Assembly (NCBI GenBank): GCA_963713445.1
Contig: CAVQMB010000004.1
Coordinates: 350,614-414,613, forward strand
DNA from: CAVQMB01 sp963713445
Lineage (GTDB): Bacteria; Pseudomonadota; Gammaproteobacteria; Competibacterales; Competibacteraceae
DNA: 64,000 nucleotides
Direction: 5' to 3'
The position numbers were made by a program, and so were the translations under genes. Shown here piece by piece: positions 1 through 9,910 of this stretch; the stretch's first letter is position 1; each line of letters starts with the position of its first letter. The notes under the pieces were generated by a model. That model was not told the DNA's origin. It did no database searches and worked only from the letters and a program-made list of their open reading frames with translations.

Positions 1-2362
1 GCCGTGATGCCAGCACCGTGACCCCGGTGCAATCCGGGGAGCTGTCGCACGTGCTGGGCCGCCGTTTGTTCGAGCGTATCGACGCCCAAGCGGCGGACGA
101 GACGGCGGACGCCTACATGGATCTGTATCGTCGTGCCGCCGGCAGTCTGCCCGACGACGCCCAGCGCGAGGAGTACCTCCGTACCCTGCGCACCCACTAC
201 CCGTTCCATCCACGCTTCATCCGCTTTCTGACCCAGAAGCTGGCTCAAGTGGACAACTTTCAGAGCACCCGCGGGGTGCTGCGGGTGCTGGCTTTGGCCG
301 TGCGCGGACTGTGGGAGACCGGGATCAGGATTCCGATGATCCACACCTGTCATCTCGATCTGCGCTCGCAGCGCATCGTCGAAGAGGTCATGGGCCGTAC
401 CGGCAACCTCGATCTGCGTCCCGCCCTGGAGGCCGACATCGGCAGTGTCGGCAGCGCCGATCTCGACACCGGCATGAGCGTGGCCCGGGGCTCGACCGGC
501 GCAACCCGCATCCGGCCTGCTTACTGCTGTATGAATGGACGTGGAAGACGGTGTTCCTGCACAGCCTGGTCGGCCGCGCGGAGGGGCTGGGCAGCAACCG
601 CTTCGGGCTGCTTGAGACAGGATGCGCTGCTGGAGGTTGCCGAACCTGAACTGGTGCTGGTGCAAGTCGACAAAGCGCTCGATGCCATCCCGCAGGAAGC
701 GTACTATTTGCGCGAGCGTGACGGGCGTTTCTATGCCGATACCGATCCCACGCTGAACCGGATTCTGGAAACGATCCGGCAAGGCTTGCGACCCGAGCAG
801 ATCCAGCAGGAATTGTCTGACCGCGCCCGCCGGGTGATCAGCCGACGCGCCACCGACTCGTTTCAGCTCACGGCCGAAGTATCGTTGTGGAGCATATACC
901 CGATCAGACTGAGCGGCCGGTGCTGGCGATCATCGACCCGCTGAGCGATCAGATCGATGTCGAGCGCATGGTGATCACTGCCGCCGAAAACCGGCCCCGA
1001 ATCAATCAGAATTACGTGTTTCTGCTGGCCCCCGAAAGTGTCAAAGTGCTTACCGAGAGCTGGAACGAAGCGCGGGTGCAGCGGGTCCAGGAACGACTCA
1101 ACCGGCTGCAGGACCTGGCCGGACGGGTGCTGGCCATGCACCGCTTGCGGCATCATCCCGAGCATTATGGCGTCGCGCCGCGGGCGCTGGCCGACGACGA
1201 TTACGTGCAGCAGGAACGGGCCCGAAGTAACGACCTCAGTACGCTGGTCGCGCAGACCTACTCCTCGGTCTGGTACTCGGGCGGTGCCGGGCAACTGGTT
1301 CGCGGCGCCATCTACACCGGTGGCGGCGAAGGCGGTGTTTCGGTAATCGAGGAGCTGTATCGGGTGCTGCGTGAAGCCGGTGAGCTGATCAGCGCGGACG
1401 ACGCATTCACCCGCGAAGGTCTGCTGGCGTTGGGGCGGCTGTGCTTCGAGCTGGGCGCGACCCCGCGGCTGGGGCAGATCCGCGACGCCTTCGCCCAGCG
1501 CCGGACCTGGCCGGTGCTGGAATCGCCGACGGTGCTGGCGCAATTCATCCGTGCCTGGGTCGATCAGGGCCAATAACGCCTGTTTCGCATGGATGATCCC
1601 GCCAGCACTCATCCGGACCACTTCCATAGCCGGGAAACCGGGTTGCCGCTGGATCTGGACCTGAGCCGGCCGGACTGGCAACTGATCAGCCCCGCCGGCG
1701 CGCGCCAGCGCGGCTGGGGTGATAATCGGCTGGATCCGGCCAAGGTCGAGAAGTGGCTGCGCGATGCCATTCGCTTGCAGCACGAAGCGCCATTCGAGAC
1801 GCTTCACCAGCAGATCGTCCAGCGGCATGGCGAGCTGGCCGAAGCGGACCTGCTGGGAGCGGCCGAACGGCTGGTCCAGCGTGGCCAACTGCTGGCGTTT
1901 CCCGCCCCCCTGGGCGACGACCCCGAGCAACAGCCTGCCGAGCTCATCGACGGCACCCGGGCCATGTTCCAGCACCTGCAGCCAACCTATCACCTGATTT
2001 CTCCGGCCGAGGCGGCCTCCCGTGGCTGGGGGATCGCCGTTTGCATCCCACTTATGCCCGCCTGGTGCGGGACGACGACGCCTTCCGGCAGCGCCTGCTG
2101 GCGCAACTGCGCCGGATCGGTGCGCTTTACAGTCGCGGCGCCAGCACCACTATCCGGACGCTGGAGCTGAACGATCTGCGCCTGCCGGGCGCGCCCGCCT
2201 GCGGCTGGTTCTCGATGACGCGCCGCCGGAGACCATGAAACAACTGAGCGAATTGTTCGAGGTGCTGGCCGGTCTCGTCACGCCGACGACCAAAGCTCGG
2301 CCCGGCTGGAGGTCGACGAGCCGGACCGCAACTGTCCGTTCCTGCAAGCGGTCGATCCCTAG
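1..2362 (+). pseudogene. DUF499-family ATPase, decayed, 5' end outside window
   Basis: Large P-loop ATPase of the DUF499 type, a family found beside DUF1156 methylases and helicases in predicted anti-phage loci. The Walker region lies before the window. The protein can be followed only by switching frames: frame 3 to about 510, frame 2 to about 610, frame 3 to about 880, frame 2 to about 2025, then frames 1, 3 and 2 to the TAG at 2360. There is also an in-frame TAA at 1574, with coding sense continuing directly after it (RLFRMDDPAS). Typical segments are TLRTHYPFHPRFIRFL near 190, VFLLAPESVKVLTESW near 1020 and DPTLNRILETIRQGL near 745. With at least six indels and one nonsense codon it cannot make a full protein. 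The family name is from recall of sequence style; that the locus is a defence locus is inference from the neighbours. Confidence 0.72.
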
Positions 2363-2370
2363 TCGCATTG

Positions 2371-2958
2371 ATGGCCAAGACACCCCGAAAACCCGACCTG
2401 CGAGCGCGTTACGACCGCCAGATCGACGGTTACTGGCGGCGCGCGCCGTTGTGCTGCGAATCACCGAATGGAAGGACTATCCACCGCCGGTACTGGTGAT
2501 CAAGAAGGACTGGCGCTGGACGAGGCCAACACCAAGAGCGGGCGTAGTCACCTGGTGGACCGGGATGGCTCTGGGGCGAGGCGCAACGCCGCTGCCTGCC
2601 GCTGCTGCGTGAACTGCTCGAACCGGTGTGCGATGACGCCGGCGTGCCCCTGGATCTGCACCGATTCTTGACCCGGGAGGGACTGAAACTGCGCATCAAC
2701 CTGCCGCTGGACGACGATGCCGGCGCCAAGGTCGCACTGTTGTTCCGTCTCCAGGAGCGGCTGAACGATCTCGACCGGGTCGAGCTGATCGGCCGCCGCA
2801 TCGCCCGTTTCAGCCGCGAGGAAGCCGCCTACTGGCTGTCACGCACCACCAGCTTCGGCGCCGACGGCAACCGCTGGGCGGTGGCCGGGCTGCGAACCCT
2901 GCTGGGCGGGCAACCGCAGGATCAAGGGGTGCAGAGGATGCTCGGCCGATTGCGGTGA
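2371..2958 (+). pseudogene. Small DUF499-associated protein (DUF7680-like?), frameshifted
   Basis: Starts at ATG 2371, nine bases after the DUF499 stop, so it was probably co-translated. The start reads MAKTPRKPDLRARYDRQIDG; the next part continues in another frame (LRITEWKDYPPPVLVIKK near 2460), then EANTKSGRSHLVDRDG near 2520. The last 110 residues are clean from about 2590 to the TGA at 2956. They contain LRELLEPVCDDAGVPLDLH and the helical segment FSREEAAYWLSRTTSFG. The reconstructed length is about 195 residues. It resembles the small protein that sits between DUF499 and DUF1156 genes in other genomes (perhaps DUF7680), but I cannot be sure of the family. No catalytic motif is visible. 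At least two or three frameshifts are needed, so it is a pseudogene. Confidence 0.5.
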
Positions 2959-3129
2959 ATCGCGCCAGGGTGCTGACCGTTCCTGGAGCGACCTCAAGCT
3001 GGGATGTGCAATTCAGCAGACTCGGCCAGACAGTCAATTTCACACTCTACTTCACAATGTGTCTCCGCTAGCCTAAAGTAATGCGTGAGTCCGTCGAAAC
3101 CGACTGTCCACCATCACGACCCAGGGGAA

Positions 3130-3956
3130 ATGGCTGTGTCCACCGACTACAATCCGCTGACGGCATCGCCGCCAGCCGAGATTCCGCTGCCCGATGCACC
3201 CCTGGTTCAGGTTATCGCGCAGGTGCGTTTCCCGCTCGATCTATCAGTGGAGGACCGGCGTCTCATTGGAAAGCTACAAAATCGCCTACGGGAAGAATAC
3301 CCGTTCATGAGCGATGACCGTCGAGCCGAGGACGGCGATTGATCGTCCCCAATCTGGCGTTTCCGCAATGCAGAGGACTCGTGGGGGGTGTCACTGGGTG
3401 GATACTTCATGGCTCTGGAAACCTCGGCCTACCAGAGCCGGCGGGATTTTCTGGCCCGGCTGGAGCGCTTCCTCAAAGCAGTGAATGATAGCTTTCCTCT
3501 CCGGTTTTCTGAGCGATTTGGCATACGCTATATTGACCGCATCGTAGATGCCGACGTCGCCGCCATCCAGCAATTGATCCGCCCGGAAATGGCGGGGCTT
3601 GTTGGCAGCAAGGCGGCAGCGCGGATCGACCATGCGATCAACGAGGTGCTACTGACGTTCCTGCTGAAAAAGCCAAGCTGCGCGCCCGCATCGCCTATCT
3701 GCCGCCGGAGATGACGATAGACCCTGCCGCCATCAAGCCGGTGGCGGCCGACTCCTGGCTGCTTGATCTGGACATGTTCAGAGTGGAACGACGCGCGTTC
3801 GATGTCGCCGAGCTGATGAACGAGGCGCAGCGCTTCGCCGAGAGAACCTACGCGTTTTTCCGCTGGACGGTTACGGACGGCATTGGCAATTATCAAAAGA
3901 GCGCACTCAACCTGAAATCCCACCTGGCCAGTCCAAGGACATTTCGGCGCGATTGA
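3130..3956 (+). pseudogene. TIGR04255-family protein, frameshifted
   Basis: Begins MAVSTDYNPLTASPPAEIPL (ATG 3130), followed by PDAPLVQVIAQVRFPLDLSV. That is the hallmark N-terminus of the sporadically distributed TIGR04255 family (about 260 residues, function unknown). The frame breaks near 3325. Coding resumes as WRFRNAEDSWGVSLGGYFMA and ALETSAYQSRRDFLARLERF, then RFGIRYIDRIVDADVAAIQQ near 3510, the other conserved block. A second break near 3665 leads to KAKLRARIAYLPPEMTIDPA and then LLDLDMFRVERRAFDVAELM, ending at the TGA at 3954. All three family blocks are in the right order, so this is a recently inactivated gene. TIGR04255 proteins often lie in variable islands, sometimes with toxin-antitoxin partners; a role here is inference only. 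Confidence 0.7.
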
Positions 3957-4039
3957 TGAGTTCCGTGCAGCATTCGCTGTGCCGGGCCAGGCGCTTATCG
4001 TTCGACGGGGACATGACCCCCGACGCCACCCTGTCCGGT

Positions 4040-4619
4040 GGCGATCAATGGCACCGGAATTCAGAGGATTTCAAGCAGTCGACAAGCGCGTTTCACAGCC
4101 AGCCCGGGAACACTGCCTGCCGACGCCGCAGAAGCATCCGGCGCTCATCGATACCCTCGGGAGGCGACCCGGACGGCTATCCATGAGCTGCGCCGCCTGA
4201 GCGGACTGACCTGGGATCGGCTGGCACAGTTGTTCGGGGTGGATCGTCGCAGCCTGCATCACTGGGTAGCGGCCGACCCCTTAGCCGAAAGAACGAGGAA
4301 CGGCTCAACCGGTTGCTTGCGGTGATCCGCCACATTGACCGGGGTGCTGGCGACCTCAACCGGGCAGGCATTACTCGCCCCCACCGCCGACAACATTCAC
4401 CCGTTCGACCTGCTTGCGCGTGGAGAGTATGACGAGGCCAAGGAAATCCTCGGCCGGGGTCCGGGCGGGCAGGAAATCCGCCGTAAGCCGCTTTCGCCCG
4501 AATCACAGGCGGCCGGATACCCGGCTTTATGCCGACGAATTGGTCGATGCGCGTCATGAGCCGGTCCATGTCGAAAGCAGGGCTCGCGGGTGCCACGCGT
4601 GACGAGGAGCAAGAAGACG
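4040..4619 (+). pseudogene. HTH antitoxin-like DNA-binding protein, remnant
   Basis: The central part is a clear helix-turn-helix: AIHELRRLSGLTWDRLAQLF followed by GVDRRSLHHWVAADPL (about 4175-4285). Shifting frame, the text continues ERLNRLLAVIRHIDRG near 4300 and then FDLLARGEYDEAKEILGRG near 4405-4465. This pattern (HTH, then a helix ending in a DGxxPFDLL-like segment) is typical of antitoxin-like proteins encoded just before a toxin or effector gene. The N-terminal part from about 3960 is too scrambled to place a start. At least three indels separate the pieces. The next remnant follows directly and may have been its partner. No intact product is possible. Confidence 0.5.
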
Positions 4620-4628
4620 CGGTGACGG

Positions 4629-5481
4629 ATGACACTGAGCGTGAGGATAGACTGCGAGATCAACGACGCGCTCCAGCACTGGCGGCAGGGTGATTGCACC
4701 GTGGGCGATCACTGGTTCGTTCATCGCGTCGATCCGCGCCAACCGCTTACTCGAAGCCGCGCAAGACGCGGACGACACTGAATCTGATCTCATCGAGGTT
4801 CCTGTATCCGGGTTGTTGTCATGACGCAAGCCTGCGAGCATCGTTCGTGGCTGCACCCGCCGCCCTTACATTGAATCGCCCCGCTTGTCGAAATCGGCGA
4901 CGACATGCTCGACGACATCGAACGCGCCCGCCGGCCGCAATACGCCTACATTCGCGGGGTGGCGGATCGGCGTCTCGTCGCCGATCTGGATCGCGTCATG
5001 ACCATGGAGAAATCGGTCCTCGCCGATTGGAAGCGTGTTCCTGGTTGTGAAACCGACCTCCAGCAACGCCGACTGGTGGAAGCATTGAACGCAAGCGGTC
5101 GCGTTTCGCCTTCCCGGACGATTTCACTGAACTGGCCACGAAACTACAAAAGCGAATCAATAACAAACACGGCCGAGCCAGTGTCGAAGGCAACGCGCTG
5201 CGCGCCTTGCGCGAGATACGGTGGCAGCGGCACCGTCCTGGGACACCGACGCGGTCGAGCTGACGTTCTATTTCATCAGGGATTCGGGTCAAGCAAATTT
5301 CGAGGGCCAAAACTGGCAGGATCTACAGCAAAAATGGCTTGCCTTGGTTCCCAAGAGGGGCCGCTTCATATCTGTCAACGGCACAGTCGTCACATTCGCA
5401 GACCTTACGGCCCAGGATTACCTCGAGAGCGATCCGCTGGATCTGGACCATCTATCGTCAGCGGCTGACGGCGATGTGTAG
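4629..5481 (+). pseudogene. Unrecognised ~270-residue protein, frameshifted
   Basis: Likely start ATG 4629 (MTLSVRIDCEINDALQHWRQ, then GDCTVGDHWFVHRVDPRQPL). Frame changes lead to EAAQDADDTESDLIEVP near 4755, VVMTQACEH near 4815, LVEIGDDMLDDIERARRPQY near 4890 and ADRRLVADLDRVMTMEKSVL near 4970. The C-terminal 87 residues are intact (5221-5481), with WDTDAVELTFYFIRDSG, LALVPKRGRFISVNGTVV and LTAQDYLESDPLDLDHLS. I believe homologues exist as uncharacterised proteins after an HTH gene (the VxMTQxC block and the ESDPLDLDHLS tail look conserved), which would make the two an ancestral pair. No enzyme motif is recognised. At least four frameshifts are present. Confidence 0.45.
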
Positions 5482-5552
5482 GCCGCCACCGCCCAGCCGC
5501 TTCAGGGCTATTCTCACCGCTAAAACAACACCGTATACCTCAGAGGGTCCCC

Positions 5553-8500
5553 ATGGACACTGCCACCGCCACGACCGGCCTGCGCCTGATCGAAGCCGGC
5601 TTTCCCTGCCACCAGGTCGGCGCCGAGACCCAGCGCGAGCAGAGCGTCGGCCTGCAGCCACCGGTTAATCGCCTGCACGTCTGGTGGGCGCGGCGGCCGC
5701 TGACACCGTCGCGGGCGGCGATCATCGCCTCGCTGGCCCCGGCCGGCACCGACCCGGAGACCTTCGTCCGTCAGCTCGGCATCGAGCGCGTGCAGGCGCT
5801 GGTGCACGGCCAGCCCTGGACCCTGACCGGGAAATTGTTGGCGCGCATCGAACAACGCGGCGGACAGGAGTGGCTGGCGGTGGATGCCGTGGTGCTGCGG
5901 GCGCTGGCGAAAGAGCAGCGGCGCCGGGCGGACAACCTTGAACTGATTGCCAAGCTCGAGGCCCGCGATCCGCGCCTGGCGCACGATCCGGTGCTGGTCC
6001 GCTGGAAGGATGAATCGCAGCCGTTACCGGAAGCCGAAGCGGGCGACGAGCTGCCGGTGCAGCGGGTGATGGGCGATCCGGCGTGGGCCAAGGCAAAAAT
6101 GGCATTTACTCAGCAACATGGCATCCGTTTCGAAGGAAATCCCTATGGATACAGCCGAGCCTTCGCAGCAACGACCCCGTATTCAGAGACGCGGATCACC
6201 GTGTTGGACCCCACTGCGGGCGGCGGCTCCATACCGTTCGAAGCGTTACGCCTCGGGCATACTGTTGTCGCCAACGAACTCAATCCGGTCGCCACCACTA
6301 TTCTGCATGCCACTCTGGCCTATCCTGCTCAATTTGGTCCAACGCTAACGAACTACATAGTACGACGGACAAGAACTACTCGCCGAAACGGCTACGTTGG
6401 CCGACGCATACGGCGATCAGCAGGAGATACCTCAATCCGAGGGAGTCCGATTGACCCGGGCTTTAAGGCGCGAACCATTCGGACTTGTTCGAACAATTCA
6501 GCAGGGAGTCGATCGTCGACTATACCGACGTCCGCCAGGTCACCTGCCCAACCTGCTACGGCGAAGCCCCGCTGCTGAATACCTGCTGGCTGTCCAAGGA
6601 AGCCGGCGACCCCGGGCGTGAGCGTCGTCACCTACGGCCACGACGACAACGGCCGGCACGGCAAGGTCCGCTTCCGGACCTACCGCGTCAGCAAGGGCCG
6701 GGGACCCGACGGCGAGGATCCCAATCACGCCACCGTGGCGCGCGGCGTCGGCCAGTGCGTGCACTGCCGGCAGGCCATAACGGGCGACGAGATCAAGGCC
6801 CAGGCGCGCGGCGAATCGGAACACGGCCGCTGGCGCGAGCGACTGTATGCGGTGGTCGCCATCCGCCGCGAGCCCAGGCTGGACAAGCACGGCCGGCCGC
6901 AGCGCTATACCAGCGGCGCGCGGGCGGGCGAGATCAAGACCACCAAGATCCGCTATTTCCGGCCGCCCAACGCACGCGATCTGGCCGCGCTGGCCGAGGC
7001 CGAACAACGGCTGCAGGACCGCTGGGACGACTGGGAGGCGGCGGGGTTGATTCCGACCGAGGACATCCCTTACGGCCATCGTCGCGACCAGCGTGACGGC
7101 ATCGTCAAATTCGGCATCACGCATTGGACCGACTTTTTCACCCCGCGCCAGTTGCTGGGCCATCTGACCCTGAGCGACGGTCTGAACCGGCTCAAGCCGC
7201 GGATTCTGGCCGAGCTGGGCGCCGATCGCGGCCGGGCGGTGATCACTTACCTGCAGTTCGCCATCGACAAGGGACTGGATTACAACAGCAGGCAGACCCG
7301 CTGGGAGTTCACCCGCGGGGTGGTCAAGGGCACTTTCAGCCGCCACGATTTCTCGCTCAAGTGGACCTTCGGCGAGATGATCTTCACCGGCCCCAACTCG
7401 GGCGCCGCCTGGGGCTTGTCGCAAATCATCGATGCCTACAAGGGCATTGCCGAGTTGATGTGACCCTTGCATGAGGCGACCGGCGGCCAACCGCCGGTGA
7501 AGGTCATCAACGGCACCGCCGCCCACCTGGCTGGGGTGGCCGATGCCAGCGTCGATCTGGTGTGCATGTACATCCGCCGTACTACAACAACGTCCAGTAC
7601 GCCGAGCTGAGCGATTACTTCTACGTCTGGCAACGCCGCACCCTGACCGAGCTGTATCCCGATCTCTACCGGCGCCGGCTGACCGACAAGCAGGACGAGG
7701 CCGTGGCCAACCCGGCCCGCGACGGCGGGGCCGAGCTGGCCAAGGCCGAATACGAGCGGCTGATGGCGGAGATTTTCCGCGAGTGCCGCCGGGTGCTGAG
7801 GGACGACGGCCTGATGACCCTGATGTTCACCCACAAGTCGCAGGATGCCTGGGAGACGCTGACCCGCTCGCTGATCGAATCCGGCTGGACCATCACCGCC
7901 TCGTTTCCGGTCGAGTCCGAAGGCGAGAACTCCATGCACCAGAAAGACGTCGCCGCCGCCGCCAGCTCGATCTTCATCAGTTGCCGCAAGCGACCCCCTT
8001 CGGACGGTGCGCCGGCGCTGTGGCAGGGTCTGGGCGGGCAGGGCGTGGCGGCGCGATTCGATCGAGCGTGCACAGCAGGCGCTGGGCGATTTCGCGCCGC
8101 TCAGGCTGAATCCGGTCGATCGCATGGTGGCCTGCTACGGCCGGGCGCTGCAGGTGTTGTCCGAGCACTGGCCGGTGCTGGACGGCGACGCGCCGGTCAG
8201 CCCGGTGCGGGCGCTCACCGAGGCCAGCGCGGTGGTCGCGCAGGCGCAGGTGCAGGACATCACCGGCGGCCGCTTGAGTGTATCCGGGCTGGACGCCGAA
8301 ACCGCCCTGGCGGTGCTGATCTACGGTATCTGGGGCCACCACGAATTCGCCTTCGCCGAAGCGCTGAACCTGGCCAAGTCGCTCAACCTGGCGCTGGAGA
8401 GCAAGACCGGCGGCTACCGGGCCGAGCCTGGCGCGGTCGGCATCAATACCGCCGCCGGCCGGCGCAGCCAGGACGCCCGGCTTTACCCGGCGCCACTGGT

Positions 8501-8757
8501 CCGCGCTGGCTCCAAGCTGCGCCTGGCCCGGGGAGCGCGACCCGCGCCGGCTGGCCCAGCCCCAGACCGACTGGGACCGGCTGCACGGCCTGCTGCTGGC
8601 CTACCGCGACGGCGACGTGCCGGTTGCCCGCGCTTATCTGGACCAGCACGCCGTCGGTCGCCGCGATCAGGTGCTGGATCTGGTCGCGGTGTGGATCGAG
8701 GAAGCCGACGACGAGGCGCTGCAGCGCGAGGCCGAGGCGCTCCGGTTCGGGTTGTGA
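5553..8757 (+). pseudogene. DUF1156 DNA methylase, frameshifted
   Basis: N-terminal DUF1156 signature: GLRLIEAGFPCHQVGAETQR followed by PPVNRLHVWWARRPLTPSRA (from ATG 5553). Next come the SAM-binding motif VLDPTAGGGSIPFEALRLGH near 6200 and VVANELNPVA. The frame breaks near 6360. Coding resumes near 6610 with VTYGHDDNGRHGKVRFRTYR, contains a CxxC (GQCVHCRQAI), and runs to about 7455 (WGLSQIIDAYKGIAELM). It shifts again before the catalytic motif at 7562, which now reads HPPYYNNVQY where a D/NPPY tetrad is expected. Further breaks lie near 8050 and 8530; the end (LDLVAVWIEEADDEALQREA) stops at 8755. An intact protein would be about 1065 residues. It would be an adenine- or cytosine-type DNA methylase (target base unknown) marking host DNA for the associated restriction machinery. 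Confidence 0.8.
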
Positions 8758-8827
8758 ACGCGCTGGCATTTTCGCTGGTCAGGTTTACCATGCCCCAGCG
8801 TAAATGCAAGAAATGTAAACCTTAGCG

Positions 8828-9890
8828 ATGGAAAACCCGGGCGCACGCATCAAACAAGCCCGCTTGGCAGCCGGTCTGTCGTTGCGCCTATTGGGCCAAC
8901 GCGCCGGGATCAGCCAGACCGCGGTGAACAAATATGAACGCGGCGAGCTGGTGCCGGCCAGTGCGATGCTGCTGAAGCTCGCCCACGCACTGAACGTTCT
9001 CTCGAGTACTTTTTTGTTCCGACCGGCTGGAACTTGAGCACGTTGAATACCGCCATCACAGCAAACTGTCAGGCGCTGCCAGGAACCGGATGCTGGCACT
9101 CATCCGCGAACGCCTGGAACGCCAGTTCGCGCTGGATCGGCTGCTGCCGGACAGTTGGCTATTCGAGTTGCCCGGGTCGCTGCCCGAGCGGATCGCTACC
9201 CTGGATGCGGTCGAGGACGCCGCGCTGGCGCTGCGCCGCCGGAAATTGGGCGAGAACCCGATTCCCGATAATGCCGGCACACTGGAAGACCACGGTGATA
9301 GTGCTGTTGATGCCCAGCCTTGTAAGCGGTTCAAGGGCTTGTCCGCGCGGGTCGACGGAAAACCGGTAATCGCCGTGGGTGAGGACTGGCCCGGGGATCG
9401 ACAACGTTTCACCCTGGCCCATGAACTGGGTCATCGGGTGCTGGCGGGCCTGTCTGGCTTCCGAGCTGGATCAGGAGAAAGCCTGCAACCGCTTCGCCGG
9501 GGCTTTTCTGGTGCCCGCCGGAGCGGTCATCTAGACGCTGGCCGGCGCCGGCATCGCTGGAGCCGCGGGAACTGTGGCTGCTCAAACAGGAATACGGACT
9601 GTCCATGGCCGGCTGGATCATGCGTGCCCAGCAACTGGCTGCATCACCAAAAGCCAGGCGGCCCAACTGCATGGCCTGTTTCTGGAACTGGTCGGCATCT
9701 GGCGGAACCGGGCGAACCTTACCCGCAGGAATACCCGCAGCGCTTCGAACAACAGGTCTATCTCGGTGTTGGCGGAAGACTTGATCAACGAAGCCAAAGC
9801 GGCACAACTGCTGGGCAAGCCCTTGTTCGAGCTTTATGGCGAGCGCACTGACCGGCTCGATGCGGCTGACTGGTTAACGTCGACGAGCGC
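8828..9890 (+). pseudogene. XRE-HTH + ImmA/IrrE metallopeptidase, frameshifted
   Basis: The first 60 residues are an XRE helix-turn-helix (GARIKQARLAAGLSLRLLGQ, then RAGISQTAVNKYERGELVPA). The frame breaks near 9005. From 9090 the ImmA/IrrE half follows: LIRERLERQFALDRLLPD, then RFTLAHELGHRVLAG near 9405-9445, which carries the zinc-binding HExxH-type motif (HELGH). After 9450 several more shifts and a TAG interrupt a C-terminal part that can still be read (ACNRFAGAFLVPAG, AKAAQLLGKPLFELYGERTD). Such proteins cleave repressors or act as antitoxin/sensor pairs in mobile and defence loci. Here it sits between the methylase and the helicase, so it may have regulated the system. It is broken by at least three indels. 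Confidence 0.7.
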
Positions 9891-9910
9891 TACCGGAGAG
9901 GTTGCAAGCG

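Noticed and set aside
863..1993. Long open frame (376 codons) on the minus strand opposite the DUF499 gene
   Set aside because: It is a shadow of the real gene in a GC-rich sequence; its translation is rich in Gln, Arg and Pro without known motifs, while the plus strand has conserved blocks.
6540..7526. 328-codon minus-strand frame opposite the methylase gene
   Set aside because: Shadow; the plus strand has CxxC and methylase segments.
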